Below, in pieces: positions 1 through 5,062 of a stretch of DNA of 5,062 nt. How positions within the stretch are numbered: the stretch's first letter is position 1; every line of letters starts with the position of its first letter. The position numbers and the translations under genes are program-made. A model generated the notes under the pieces. The model ran no database searches. It worked only from the letters and a program-made list of their open reading frames with translations, and was not told the DNA's origin. Source of the DNA: an uncultured Shinella sp. (GTDB lineage: Bacteria > Pseudomonadota > Alphaproteobacteria > Rhizobiales > Rhizobiaceae); the NCBI GenBank assembly GCA_946886325.1, contig CAMPIK010000238.1, positions 1-5,062 of the forward strand. Reading direction: 5' to 3'.

Positions 1-206
1 CAGTCGGAGGCGTGTTTCAGGCAATTCGCTTGCGCGTCAATTTCTGCCTCCCCTCTGGATGTATTGCCCGTCGACCAGCCATGCGCCCCGGTTCGCGGCG
101 AAAAGGCAATGGCGCCGAAGAGCTCCTGTGCGGCTACCGGTGGCGCGGTCGCCAAGCCAAGGGCGATCGCCAATCCGAGCCCTTTCAATATGCGATAGCT
201 GCTCAT
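1..206 (-). CDS. DUF4189-type secreted protein, N-terminal part (runs off left edge)
   Basis: This is the first 68 codons of a leftward gene cut by the window edge. Residues 1-26 form a signal peptide: a short basic start (MSSYRILK), a hydrophobic core of Gly/Leu/Ala, and a PVAA cleavage site before Gln27. The mature protein opens with GAIAFSPRTGAHGWSTG (residues 31-47), followed by an Ala/Glu-rich helix and Asn-Cys at 61-62. This is the usual pattern of DUF4189 domains: a GAIA...TG..GWS strand pair, then a helix ending in a cysteine. The last two bases (TG) would fit a second cysteine after Asp68. The ATG is fixed by a very strong Shine-Dalgarno sequence four bases upstream. The gene starts 34 bases after the stop of the larger exported protein, so the two are probably one transcript. 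DUF4189 has no firmly established biochemical function. An export role is inferred from the signal peptide only. Confidence 0.78.
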   Translation of the reverse strand, partial: MSSYRILKGLGLAIALGLATAPPVAAQELFGAIAFSPRTGAHGWSTGNTSRGEAEIDAQANCLKHASD

Positions 207-210
207 CCCC

Positions 211-217
211 ACCTCCT
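211..217 (-). promoter_or_regulatory. Strong Shine-Dalgarno for the DUF4189 gene
   Basis: Read on the minus strand this is AGGAGGT, a full match to the anti-Shine-Dalgarno end of 16S rRNA, four bases before the ATG at 206-204. It decides the start of a gene whose body is mostly outside the window. It also suggests the downstream gene is translated more strongly than the upstream one, which has only GAGGA. Confidence 0.8.
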
Positions 218-240
218 CATTCTCCCTCTTTGTGAAGTGT

Positions 241-1851
241 CTACGGCGTCACCACGTCGATCGTGTCGCCCGTCGATGAATAGGTCACGCGGCCGCCCTT
301 CCAGCCGTCATTGCCCTCGACGCGGATTTCAAGCGTCACCTTGCCGTCAGGCGAGGGCACCATGAAGGTCCCGTCCGGACCGAGCAGTTGGCCGATGGAA
401 AACGTGTAGCGCGCGACCGGCATTTCGGCTTCGCTGACCTTCAGCGTGGCATAGGTTCGCGCTTTCAGCTCGGCCATTCTTTCGCCGGAGAAGGTCTTGA
501 GCGACGCCGTATCGAAGAGACGCTCCGGGCCTGCCTCGGCATTCCAGGGCATCAGGTTTCCGGTGCGGCGGAGTTCCTGGTCGTCGACCAGATAGGACAG
601 CAGCCGGCCGGACGTGTCGGGGTCCTCGGCCAGCACGCTTGCCTGCTCGTTGCTGATGGTGATCTCGGCGAAGCGGGCGCCCGGCCCGAAGGTCGTGTCG
701 AGGCGGCCAAGCACCTCCGCCGCGGTCTCCGGCGCCAGCCAGTCGCGCTTCTTCTGGCGATAGGCCGGCAGCTTCACGACCTTGACCTCGCCCGCCGTCG
801 ACAGTTCGATCGAACCGCTGGCGCCGAACATCGCGAAACTGCCGTCGTTTGCGCCGATATCGTTGAAATTGACGACCCAGCGCAGTTCCGGTCCCTTCGG
901 ATCATCGAGCGAGCGCTTCAGCATCATGTAGTTGAGGGTGGAATTGGCATTCGCCCAGGCCTTGATCGCGTTGTCGCGGATGGTGGCGAGCGGTGCAAGA
1001 TCGACGTCATCGAGCGAAAAGCGCTCCGCGTCGCCGCGCCCCGGAAAGAGCGGCGACAGGATCGGGTCGCGCGTGACGCCGGAAACGGTCCAGCCATAGC
1101 CCTGGATCTGGCCGGGCAGCGTCTGGTGGTCGACCTTCAGCGACAGCGAGCGCGGATAGACCGTGAAATCGCGAAGCCGCGCTTCGGTGCCGATCACCGA
1201 CTTCAGGTCGGCGAGCGCCTCGGCCTTCGGCCAATCGTCGGCGGTGATGAGATTCATCGTGCGGGCGCGGTTGGTGTTCGAAAGGTCCGCGCCGACGATG
1301 TTGCCCTTGCCGTCGAAGCGGACCGTCGCGCTTTCGCGCCCGCTCGTTACATAAAGGCTCCAGCGCACCTCGCCGTAGCGCGGCGCCGGTAGGATCGAGA
1401 CCTGGCGCTGGATCTCGATCGACTGCACCGTTCCCGCGTCCTCGAGCCTGGCATAGGCGATGGCGGCGGCGGCGATCTCGGCGGTCTTTTCAAGCGCGAT
1501 CTCGTCGAGCGCGAAATAGCCGCTCGCCACGTCGCTGACCAAGCCGGGCGAAGTGACCGGAAACGGTCCGCCCGTCGTTTCGAAATCGAGGAAAAAGCGC
1601 TTCACATGGCCGACCCGCCATTCGTCCACGTCGCTCGGCCGTTTGCCGCCTTCGGCCTGGACGTTGATCTGCTGCTCGGAAATGCGCACCGACAGAAGGC
1701 GCGGCGTCTTGCCGATCTTTTCGACAAGCACGCCCATCGCCCGCGCCGCGGCACCTGACGTCGTGATGTAGGACTCGGCGGCCCTTGCCGTCGTCGTCAG
1801 GATCAGCAGGCAGAGCAGGGCCGCGAGCATGCGGCAGGGTCGTGTCGCCAT
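241..1851 (-). CDS. Exported protein of unknown function with three tandem repeats
   Basis: The protein has 536 residues and I cannot assign it to a named family. Residues 1-24 are a signal peptide: Arg at 4 and 7, a Leu/Ile-rich core at 9-18, and ARA before the cleavage site at about 24/25. No lipobox is seen, so it is probably periplasmic or secreted. Both cysteines (6 and 14) lie in the signal peptide, so the mature chain has none. There are no further membrane segments. The mature part consists of three diverged copies of a module of about 160 residues, at about 34-190, 208-361 and 375-534. Each copy begins with a helix leading to L-x3-(I/F)-G and then R-(L/F), strands with alternating hydrophobics, a linker rich in Pro/Gly, a second Ala-rich helix, and a strand-rich end. 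The alternating helix/strand layout recalls PepSY-like folds, but this is a guess from pattern only. A GAGGA ribosome site lies nine bases before the ATG. An in-frame Met8 is a possible alternative start, but it would remove the basic N-end. The gene lies upstream of the DUF4189 gene and diverges from the EEP gene. Confidence 0.85.
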   Translation of the reverse strand: MATRPCRMLAALLCLLILTTTARAAESYITTSGAAARAMGVLVEKIGKTPRLLSVRISEQQINVQAEGGKRPSDVDEWRVGHVKRFFLDFETTGGPFPVTSPGLVSDVASGYFALDEIALEKTAEIAAAAIAYARLEDAGTVQSIEIQRQVSILPAPRYGEVRWSLYVTSGRESATVRFDGKGNIVGADLSNTNRARTMNLITADDWPKAEALADLKSVIGTEARLRDFTVYPRSLSLKVDHQTLPGQIQGYGWTVSGVTRDPILSPLFPGRGDAERFSLDDVDLAPLATIRDNAIKAWANANSTLNYMMLKRSLDDPKGPELRWVVNFNDIGANDGSFAMFGASGSIELSTAGEVKVVKLPAYRQKKRDWLAPETAAEVLGRLDTTFGPGARFAEITISNEQASVLAEDPDTSGRLLSYLVDDQELRRTGNLMPWNAEAGPERLFDTASLKTFSGERMAELKARTYATLKVSEAEMPVARYTFSIGQLLGPDGTFMVPSPDGKVTLEIRVEGNDGWKGGRVTYSSTGDTIDVVTP

Positions 1852-2015
1852 GAGCCGGTATCCTCGAAGCGCTCGACGCGCGGGATCAGAATGCTCAGGG
1901 GAGGACGCATCGACAAGGCCGTTTATTCACGCTCCCAAATCGTTCCATCCTGCATAAAACCGCTTTTCAACGCGGTCCCCGCCGCTAAACTCCGCGCAGC
2001 ATCGAAAGGGCCTTC
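1852..2015. promoter_or_regulatory. Divergent intergenic region between the exported-protein pair and the EEP cluster
   Basis: This 164-base stretch should hold the promoters for both directions. On the minus strand TTGTCG (1916-1911) and CATTCT (1893-1888) are 17 bases apart and about 37 bases before the ATG. They match the consensus only weakly (4/6 and 3/6). On the plus strand TGCATAAAA at 1951-1959 resembles an extended -10, but I see no matching -35 box. GAAAGGG at 2004-2010, five bases before the ATG at 2016, is the ribosome site of the EEP gene. No operator-like palindrome, riboswitch or small ORF with support was seen. Confidence 0.45.
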
Positions 2016-3122
2016 ATGTCGGTACGCATTGCCACGTTCAACGTCGAAAACCTGATGACCCGTTTCGACTTCACCGGTTTTCGCAACCAGGCCCGGCAGG
2101 ATCGCGTGCTTCGCCTGTTCGACATCCGCAACGAGGCCGAGTACCAGCGGCTGGAGGAGGCGCGCGCCATCGCGCTGACGGACGATTCGCGCCAGCAGTC
2201 GGCGCTCGCCATCGCCGATGCGGATGCCGATATCCTCTGCCTTCAGGAAGTGGACAATCTCGATGCGCTGCGCGCCTTCGAATATGGCTATCTCTTCCGC
2301 ATGGTCGGCAACGGCTATCGCCAGCACTACCTGATCGAAGGCAACGACACGCGCGGCATCGACGTCGCGGTGCTGATGCGGGAAGAGACGCGCGACGGCC
2401 AGAAGATCGAATGCGTTGACGTCAGGAGCCATGCGGGTGCCAGCTACCGCGAATTCGGCCTGTTCTCGCCGGCTTTGCCGGAGGGCATGACGCCGGATGA
2501 TCGCATCTTCAAGCGGGACTGCCTCGAACTCGATCTGAGGATCGGCGGCCGGCCGCTGACGCTCTATGTCGTGCATTTCAAGTCGATGGGGCCGGGCCGT
2601 GACGGGCTCGACGGACGCGTATCGACCATGCCGATCCGCATTGCCGAAGCGGGCGCCGTCCGGCACATCATCGAGAAGCGCTTCGGCGCCGGCCACACGG
2701 CCAGCAAGAATTTCGCGATCTGCGGCGACATGAACGACTATCAGGAACGCATCGTCGTCGAAGGCGAGCGGCGCTCGGGCTATCGCTTCGTGCCGGCAGG
2801 CGAGGAAGCGAGCGCGCTCGACGTCTTCAGCCGCGACGGTTTCGCCGAGAACGCCATGCTCCGCCGCCCGGTCGACGATCGCTGGACGCTCTACCACAGC
2901 CGGGGACCGGCGGAGCAGCATCTCTGCCAGCTCGACTATATCTGGCTCTCGCCGGCGCTGGCGGAGCGAAACGCGATGCGCGTGCCCGACATCATCCGTG
3001 CCGGTCAGCCGTTCCGCACGCCCTTTCCGCCGGGCCAGGAGGTCGAGCGCTATCCGCGCATCGGCTGGGACCGCCCGAAGGCGTCGGACCATTGCGTCGT
3101 CGCGATGACGCTGGACGTCTGA
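2016..3122 (+). CDS. Endonuclease/exonuclease/phosphatase (EEP) superfamily protein
   Basis: This 368-residue protein belongs to the Mg-dependent EEP fold shared by exonuclease III, DNase I and inositol-polyphosphate phosphatases. The signature elements appear in order: RIATFNVENLM at 4-14 with Asn9 and Glu11; ILCLQEVDN at 73-81 with metal-binding Glu78; RGIDVAVL at 113-120; VVHFKS at 185-190 with His187; GDMND at 237-241 with catalytic Asp238 and Asn240; LDYIWLS at 306-312 with Asp307; and ASDHCVV at 356-362 with the terminal Asp358-His359 pair. All core residues are present, so it should be an active hydrolase. The substrate (DNA, nucleotide, lipid or sugar phosphate) cannot be read from the sequence. 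There is no signal peptide; the first strand begins at residue 3, so it is probably cytoplasmic and the N-end is complete. The start is supported by AAGGG five bases upstream. Its stop lies four bases before the Nudix gene, implying a shared transcript and coupled translation. Confidence 0.93.
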   Translation: MSVRIATFNVENLMTRFDFTGFRNQARQDRVLRLFDIRNEAEYQRLEEARAIALTDDSRQQSALAIADADADILCLQEVDNLDALRAFEYGYLFRMVGNGYRQHYLIEGNDTRGIDVAVLMREETRDGQKIECVDVRSHAGASYREFGLFSPALPEGMTPDDRIFKRDCLELDLRIGGRPLTLYVVHFKSMGPGRDGLDGRVSTMPIRIAEAGAVRHIIEKRFGAGHTASKNFAICGDMNDYQERIVVEGERRSGYRFVPAGEEASALDVFSRDGFAENAMLRRPVDDRWTLYHSRGPAEQHLCQLDYIWLSPALAERNAMRVPDIIRAGQPFRTPFPPGQEVERYPRIGWDRPKASDHCVVAMTLDV

Positions 3123-3126
3123 CGCC

Positions 3127-3861
3127 ATGACGCTCGAACCGCTTCTCGACGGCTTCCCCGCGGAAGGCACGATCGTCCCTGTCGCCTCGGTCCATCTCGC
3201 CGTCTCCGATGCACCGCATCCCTACCACCTTGCCGAGGTGGCGGCCGCGCGCGAAAACTGGGCGCGCGAAAGCGCTGCAAACCCGGCGCTCTTCGACGGA
3301 CGCATGCTCTTCCAGCGCCGCCTTGTCTTCGACGGCAGGGAAATCCGGGGCAGCGGCCACGTCGTGCCCTATTCGACCTTTCTCCTCTGGCGCAAGTCGC
3401 GGGCGCCGGGCGGCTATCATCTGTTCGGCCTGCCGCTCCTCGTCTCGGCGGACGGCGCGGTGATCGCGATCCGCATGGCGGCGCGCACGGCCAATGCCGG
3501 CCGGGTCTATTGTGCCGCCGGCTCGCTCGACACCGGCGATATCGTTGATGGGGTCTGCGACATCGATGCCAACATGCGGCGGGAGGTGCTGGAGGAAACC
3601 GGACTGGACCTTGCCGGCGCGCACGAGGAGCCCGGCTATCACGCGCTGCATATCCGCAGCGTCGTGACCGTCTTCAAGGTCTTCCGCCTGCCGCAGACGG
3701 CCGATGTCCTGCTCGACCGCATCCGCCAGCACATTGCCGGGGATCCTGAGCCGGAGGCGGACGCCGCGGTGGCGATCTTCGACGCCGATCCGGCGCGGCA
3801 TGCCTATGCGGAATTCATGCCGCCGGTGCTGGCCTGGTTCTTCGGCAAGAAGGATCGGTGA
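3127..3861 (+). CDS. Nudix-fold hydrolase with atypical Nudix box
   Basis: This 244-residue protein carries REVLEETGL at residues 152-160, an exact match to the second half of the Nudix box (REUxEExGU), whose glutamates bind the catalytic metal. The first half is unusual. Counting back from Arg152, the position normally held by Glu is Cys144 and the position normally held by Gly is Asp138. The likely structural glycine, in AAGSLD at 130-135, lies 20 residues before Arg152 instead of 14, implying an insertion of about six residues. Residues 1-105 precede the box, much longer than in a minimal Nudix protein of about 150 residues, and contain strand-like stretches such as residues 79-88. No signal peptide is seen. 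Nudix enzymes cleave nucleoside diphosphates linked to another moiety; the substrate here is unknown. The gene starts four bases after the EEP stop with only a weak GGA ribosome site, so translation is probably coupled. Activity should not be assumed because the box is altered. Confidence 0.85.
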   Translation: MTLEPLLDGFPAEGTIVPVASVHLAVSDAPHPYHLAEVAAARENWARESAANPALFDGRMLFQRRLVFDGREIRGSGHVVPYSTFLLWRKSRAPGGYHLFGLPLLVSADGAVIAIRMAARTANAGRVYCAAGSLDTGDIVDGVCDIDANMRREVLEETGLDLAGAHEEPGYHALHIRSVVTVFKVFRLPQTADVLLDRIRQHIAGDPEPEADAAVAIFDADPARHAYAEFMPPVLAWFFGKKDR

Positions 3862-3864
3862 TTG

Positions 3865-3886
3865 CCGCTTGCCGGTCGGCGGGCGG
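3865..3886 (+). promoter_or_regulatory. GC-rich hairpin between the Nudix and PhzF genes
   Basis: The arms CCGCTTGCC (3865-3873) and GGCGGGCGG (3878-3886) pair over nine positions, two of them G-U, around a GGTC loop. The hairpin begins four bases after the Nudix stop codon. No run of T follows, so it is not a classical terminator. It could protect the 3' end of the upstream message or dampen readthrough into the PhzF gene. In such GC-rich DNA it could also be chance. Confidence 0.35.
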
Positions 3887-3916
3887 TCGTGCACTTTGCA
3901 GAAACTATCGACCCGC

Positions 3917-3923
3917 AGGGAGA
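3917..3923 (+). promoter_or_regulatory. Ribosome binding site that fixes the TTG start of the PhzF gene
   Basis: AGGGAGA lies five bases before the TTG at 3929-3931. No ATG or GTG lies in the right frame near the start of the conserved protein, so this purine-rich site is the main support for a TTG start. Confidence 0.65.
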
Positions 3924-3928
3924 TTGCC

Positions 3929-4843
3929 TTGTCGCGCCGCTACGCCGTCTACGATGTCTTCACCGATCGCCGCCTCGCCGGCAATCCGCTTGCGGTCGTC
4001 TTCGATGCCGAGGGTCTCGATGATGCCGCGATGCAGGCGATCGCGCGGGAGTTCAACCTGTCGGAAACCGTCTTCGTCTTTCCGCCGGAGGCGAACGGGC
4101 ATGCCGCGCGGCTGCGCATCTTCACGCCCGGGCGCGAACTGCCCTTTGCCGGTCACCCGACCGTCGGCGCTGCCATTGCGATCGCCGAGGCGGCGGACGG
4201 AAACGGCCGGCCGCGCGATCTCGTCAGCGTGCTGGAGGAGAATGTCGGGCCGGTGCGCTGCGCCGTCCGGCTGCCTGTCAGCGGCGCCGCGTTCGCCGAA
4301 TTCGACCTGCCGCGCAAGTCGCAGCGGCTGGAGGCCACCCTCGACCGGCAGGCGATCGCCGATGCTTTCGGGCTGAAATCGAGCCAGGTCGGCTTCGAAA
4401 ATCACGTGCCGACGCTCTGGAGTGCCGGCGTGCCCTTCGTGCTCGTGCCGCTGCACGACCTTGCCGCCGCTGCTGCCGTCGATTTCGATCCGGGGCGCTG
4501 GGAGCGCTGCGTGCCCTTCGCGGACGGGCGACTTGCCGCCGCCTATCTCTATTGCCGGGGCGGGGTCGATCATCACGCGAAATTCCACACGCGCATGTTC
4601 GCGCCCGACATGGGCATCGCCGAGGACCCGGCAACGGGTGCTGCGGTCGCCGCCCTTTCCGGCGCGATCCACTTCTTCGACCAGCTCATCGACGGGCACC
4701 ATCCCTTCCTGATCGAACAGGGCGTCGAGATGGGCCGCCCCTCCGCGATCCATCTCCATCTCGACGTCGCCGGCGGAAAGATCGCCAACGCCCGCATCGG
4801 CGGTCAGGCCGTGCGGGTGGCGCGCGGCGAACTGGAGGTGTGA
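3929..4843 (+). CDS. PhzF family isomerase/epimerase-like protein
   Basis: This 304-residue protein has the length and motifs of the PhzF family, relatives of diaminopimelate-epimerase-fold enzymes. The N-terminal YAVYDVFTD...[10 protein letters not shown] (about 5-27) is typical. FNLSETVFV at 42-50 includes the conserved catalytic Glu46. [13 protein letters not shown] at 70-82 and [13 protein letters not shown] at 231-243 are the paired signatures of the two half-domains. [13 protein letters not shown] (222-234) is the usual lead-in. PhzF of phenazine producers isomerises trans-2,3-dihydro-3-hydroxyanthranilate. No other phenazine gene is present here, so this is better called a family member with unknown substrate. 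The start is TTG, chosen because the conserved strand begins three codons later and a ribosome site sits five bases upstream. The open frame extends further left, but that extension has no family similarity and overlaps the Nudix gene. A 67-base gap separates it from the Nudix gene; same-operon membership is likely. Confidence 0.93.
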   Translation: MSRRYAVYDVFTDRRLAGNPLAVVFDAEGLDDAAMQAIAREFNLSETVFVFPPEANGHAARLRIFTPGRELPFAGHPTVGAAIAIAEAADGNGRPRDLVSVLEENVGPVRCAVRLPVSGAAFAEFDLPRKSQRLEATLDRQAIADAFGLKSSQVGFENHVPTLWSAGVPFVLVPLHDLAAAAAVDFDPGRWERCVPFADGRLAAAYLYCRGGVDHHAKFHTRMFAPDMGIAEDPATGAAVAALSGAIHFFDQLIDGHHPFLIEQGVEMGRPSAIHLHLDVAGGKIANARIGGQAVRVARGELEV

Positions 4844-4855
4844 GGATTGCCTTTG

Positions 4856-4874
4856 GGGTGCCGAGACGGCACCC
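4856..4874 (+). terminator. Candidate terminator hairpin after the PhzF gene
   Basis: GGGTGCCG (4856-4863) and CGGCACCC (4867-4874) form a perfect eight-pair GC-rich stem with an AGA loop, 12 bases after the PhzF stop. It stands between convergent genes, where a terminator is expected. There is no T-run on either strand, so intrinsic termination would be weak. It may instead act as a 3' end stabiliser. Confidence 0.5.
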
Positions 4875-4920
4875 TGCCGCGAGATACACGGGCCAAATCA
4901 CCGCAAGGCGGAGACACTAT

Positions 4921-4940
4921 CACCAATTCGGGAAGGAATT

Positions 4941-4945
<5 letters not shown>
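4921..4945. repeat. Imperfect inverted repeat overlapping the tRNA 3' end
   Basis: CACCAATTC (4921-4929) pairs with GAATTTGGTG (4936-4945) around GGGAAG, with one unpaired T. The right arm includes the encoded CCA end of the tRNA. In the tRNA precursor it would form a hairpin at the 3' trailer, which could affect 3' processing or termination. No T-run follows on the minus strand. Chance is possible. Confidence 0.35.
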
Positions 4946-5016
<71 letters not shown>

Positions 5017-5023
5017 ACACACA

Positions 5024-5043
5024 ACCGCTCCAGCGGTCTGGAG
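5024..5043. repeat. Two overlapping palindromes upstream of tRNA-Lys
   Basis: ACCGCT-CC-AGCGGT (5024-5037) and CTCCAG-CGGT-CTGGAG (5028-5043) are both perfect inverted repeats with six-base arms. They share bases, so only one can form at a time. They lie 8-27 bases upstream of the mature tRNA 5' end. They may belong to the tRNA leader or be the terminator of an unseen gene further right. On the minus strand TATACG (5052-5047) could be a -10 box, but its -35 would lie outside the window. Confidence 0.4.
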
Positions 5044-5062
5044 GGGCGTATACTGGCGTTGG

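Noticed and set aside
12..365. 117-codon plus-strand open frame at the left edge
   Set aside because: It overlaps two minus-strand genes with signal peptides and has an Arg/Pro/Ser-rich product without motifs.
388..1392. 334-codon plus-strand open frame opposite the exported repeat protein
   Set aside because: The product is Arg/Gly/Ala-rich without motifs. The minus-strand frame has a signal peptide, repeats and a ribosome site.
1923..3170. 415-codon open frame on the minus strand opposite the EEP gene
   Set aside because: It mirrors the EEP gene, whose catalytic motifs are all in the plus frame. The product is rich in Arg, Ala, Asp and His with no recognisable domain, as expected of an antisense frame in GC-rich DNA.
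2992..3894. 300-codon minus-strand open frame opposite the Nudix gene
   Set aside because: It is a shadow of the Nudix frame, low in complexity and rich in Arg, with no domain.
3704..3928. Upstream ATG extension of the PhzF reading frame
   Set aside because: It would overlap the Nudix gene by more than 150 bases and adds 75 Arg/Ser-rich residues with no likeness to the family. The TTG with a ribosome site is a better start.
3905..4759. 284-codon minus-strand open frame opposite the PhzF gene
   Set aside because: The PhzF signatures prove the plus frame; this one has no independent support.
3929..4843. Phenazine biosynthesis cluster
   Set aside because: Only a PhzF-family protein is present. 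The family is widespread in bacteria that make no phenazines, and no other phz gene is in the window.

Overview
The window is GC-rich, with codon use and gene types that suggest an alphaproteobacterium, most likely of the Rhizobiaceae (Sinorhizobium/Ensifer/Rhizobium/Shinella type). That assignment is inference, since no taxonomic marker is present apart from a tRNA. It looks like ordinary chromosomal sequence. I see no transposase, integrase, phage gene, CRISPR array or plasmid function.

Layout. The left part (1-1851) is read leftwards and encodes two exported proteins. A 536-residue protein with a signal peptide and three diverged tandem repeats (241-1851) is followed after 34 bases by a DUF4189-type small secreted protein (206 to beyond the left edge). 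A 164-base divergent intergenic region (1852-2015) separates these from a rightward cluster. That cluster holds an endonuclease/exonuclease/phosphatase (EEP) superfamily protein (2016-3122), a Nudix-fold protein starting 4 bases later (3127-3861), and after 67 bases a PhzF-family protein starting at a TTG codon (3929-4843). At the right edge a tRNA-Lys gene with anticodon CUU lies on the minus strand (4941-5016), convergent with the rightward cluster. A GC-rich hairpin sits between them.

How the genes may work together. The EEP and Nudix genes are almost certainly co-transcribed and translationally coupled. Both families cleave phosphate esters or anhydrides, so a shared role in nucleotide or phosphometabolite turnover is plausible but unproven. 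PhzF-family proteins are isomerases or epimerases of small metabolites and probably ride on the same transcript. The two leftward proteins are both predicted to be exported, so the divergent region separates an envelope pair from a cytoplasmic enzyme cluster.

The points most worth a second look are the three-fold repeat of the 536-residue exported protein, which matches no family I can name, and the atypical Nudix box of the 244-residue protein. The box keeps its catalytic half but has about six extra residues and lacks the usual glutamate in the first half. I found no clear evidence of a previously undescribed multi-gene system.
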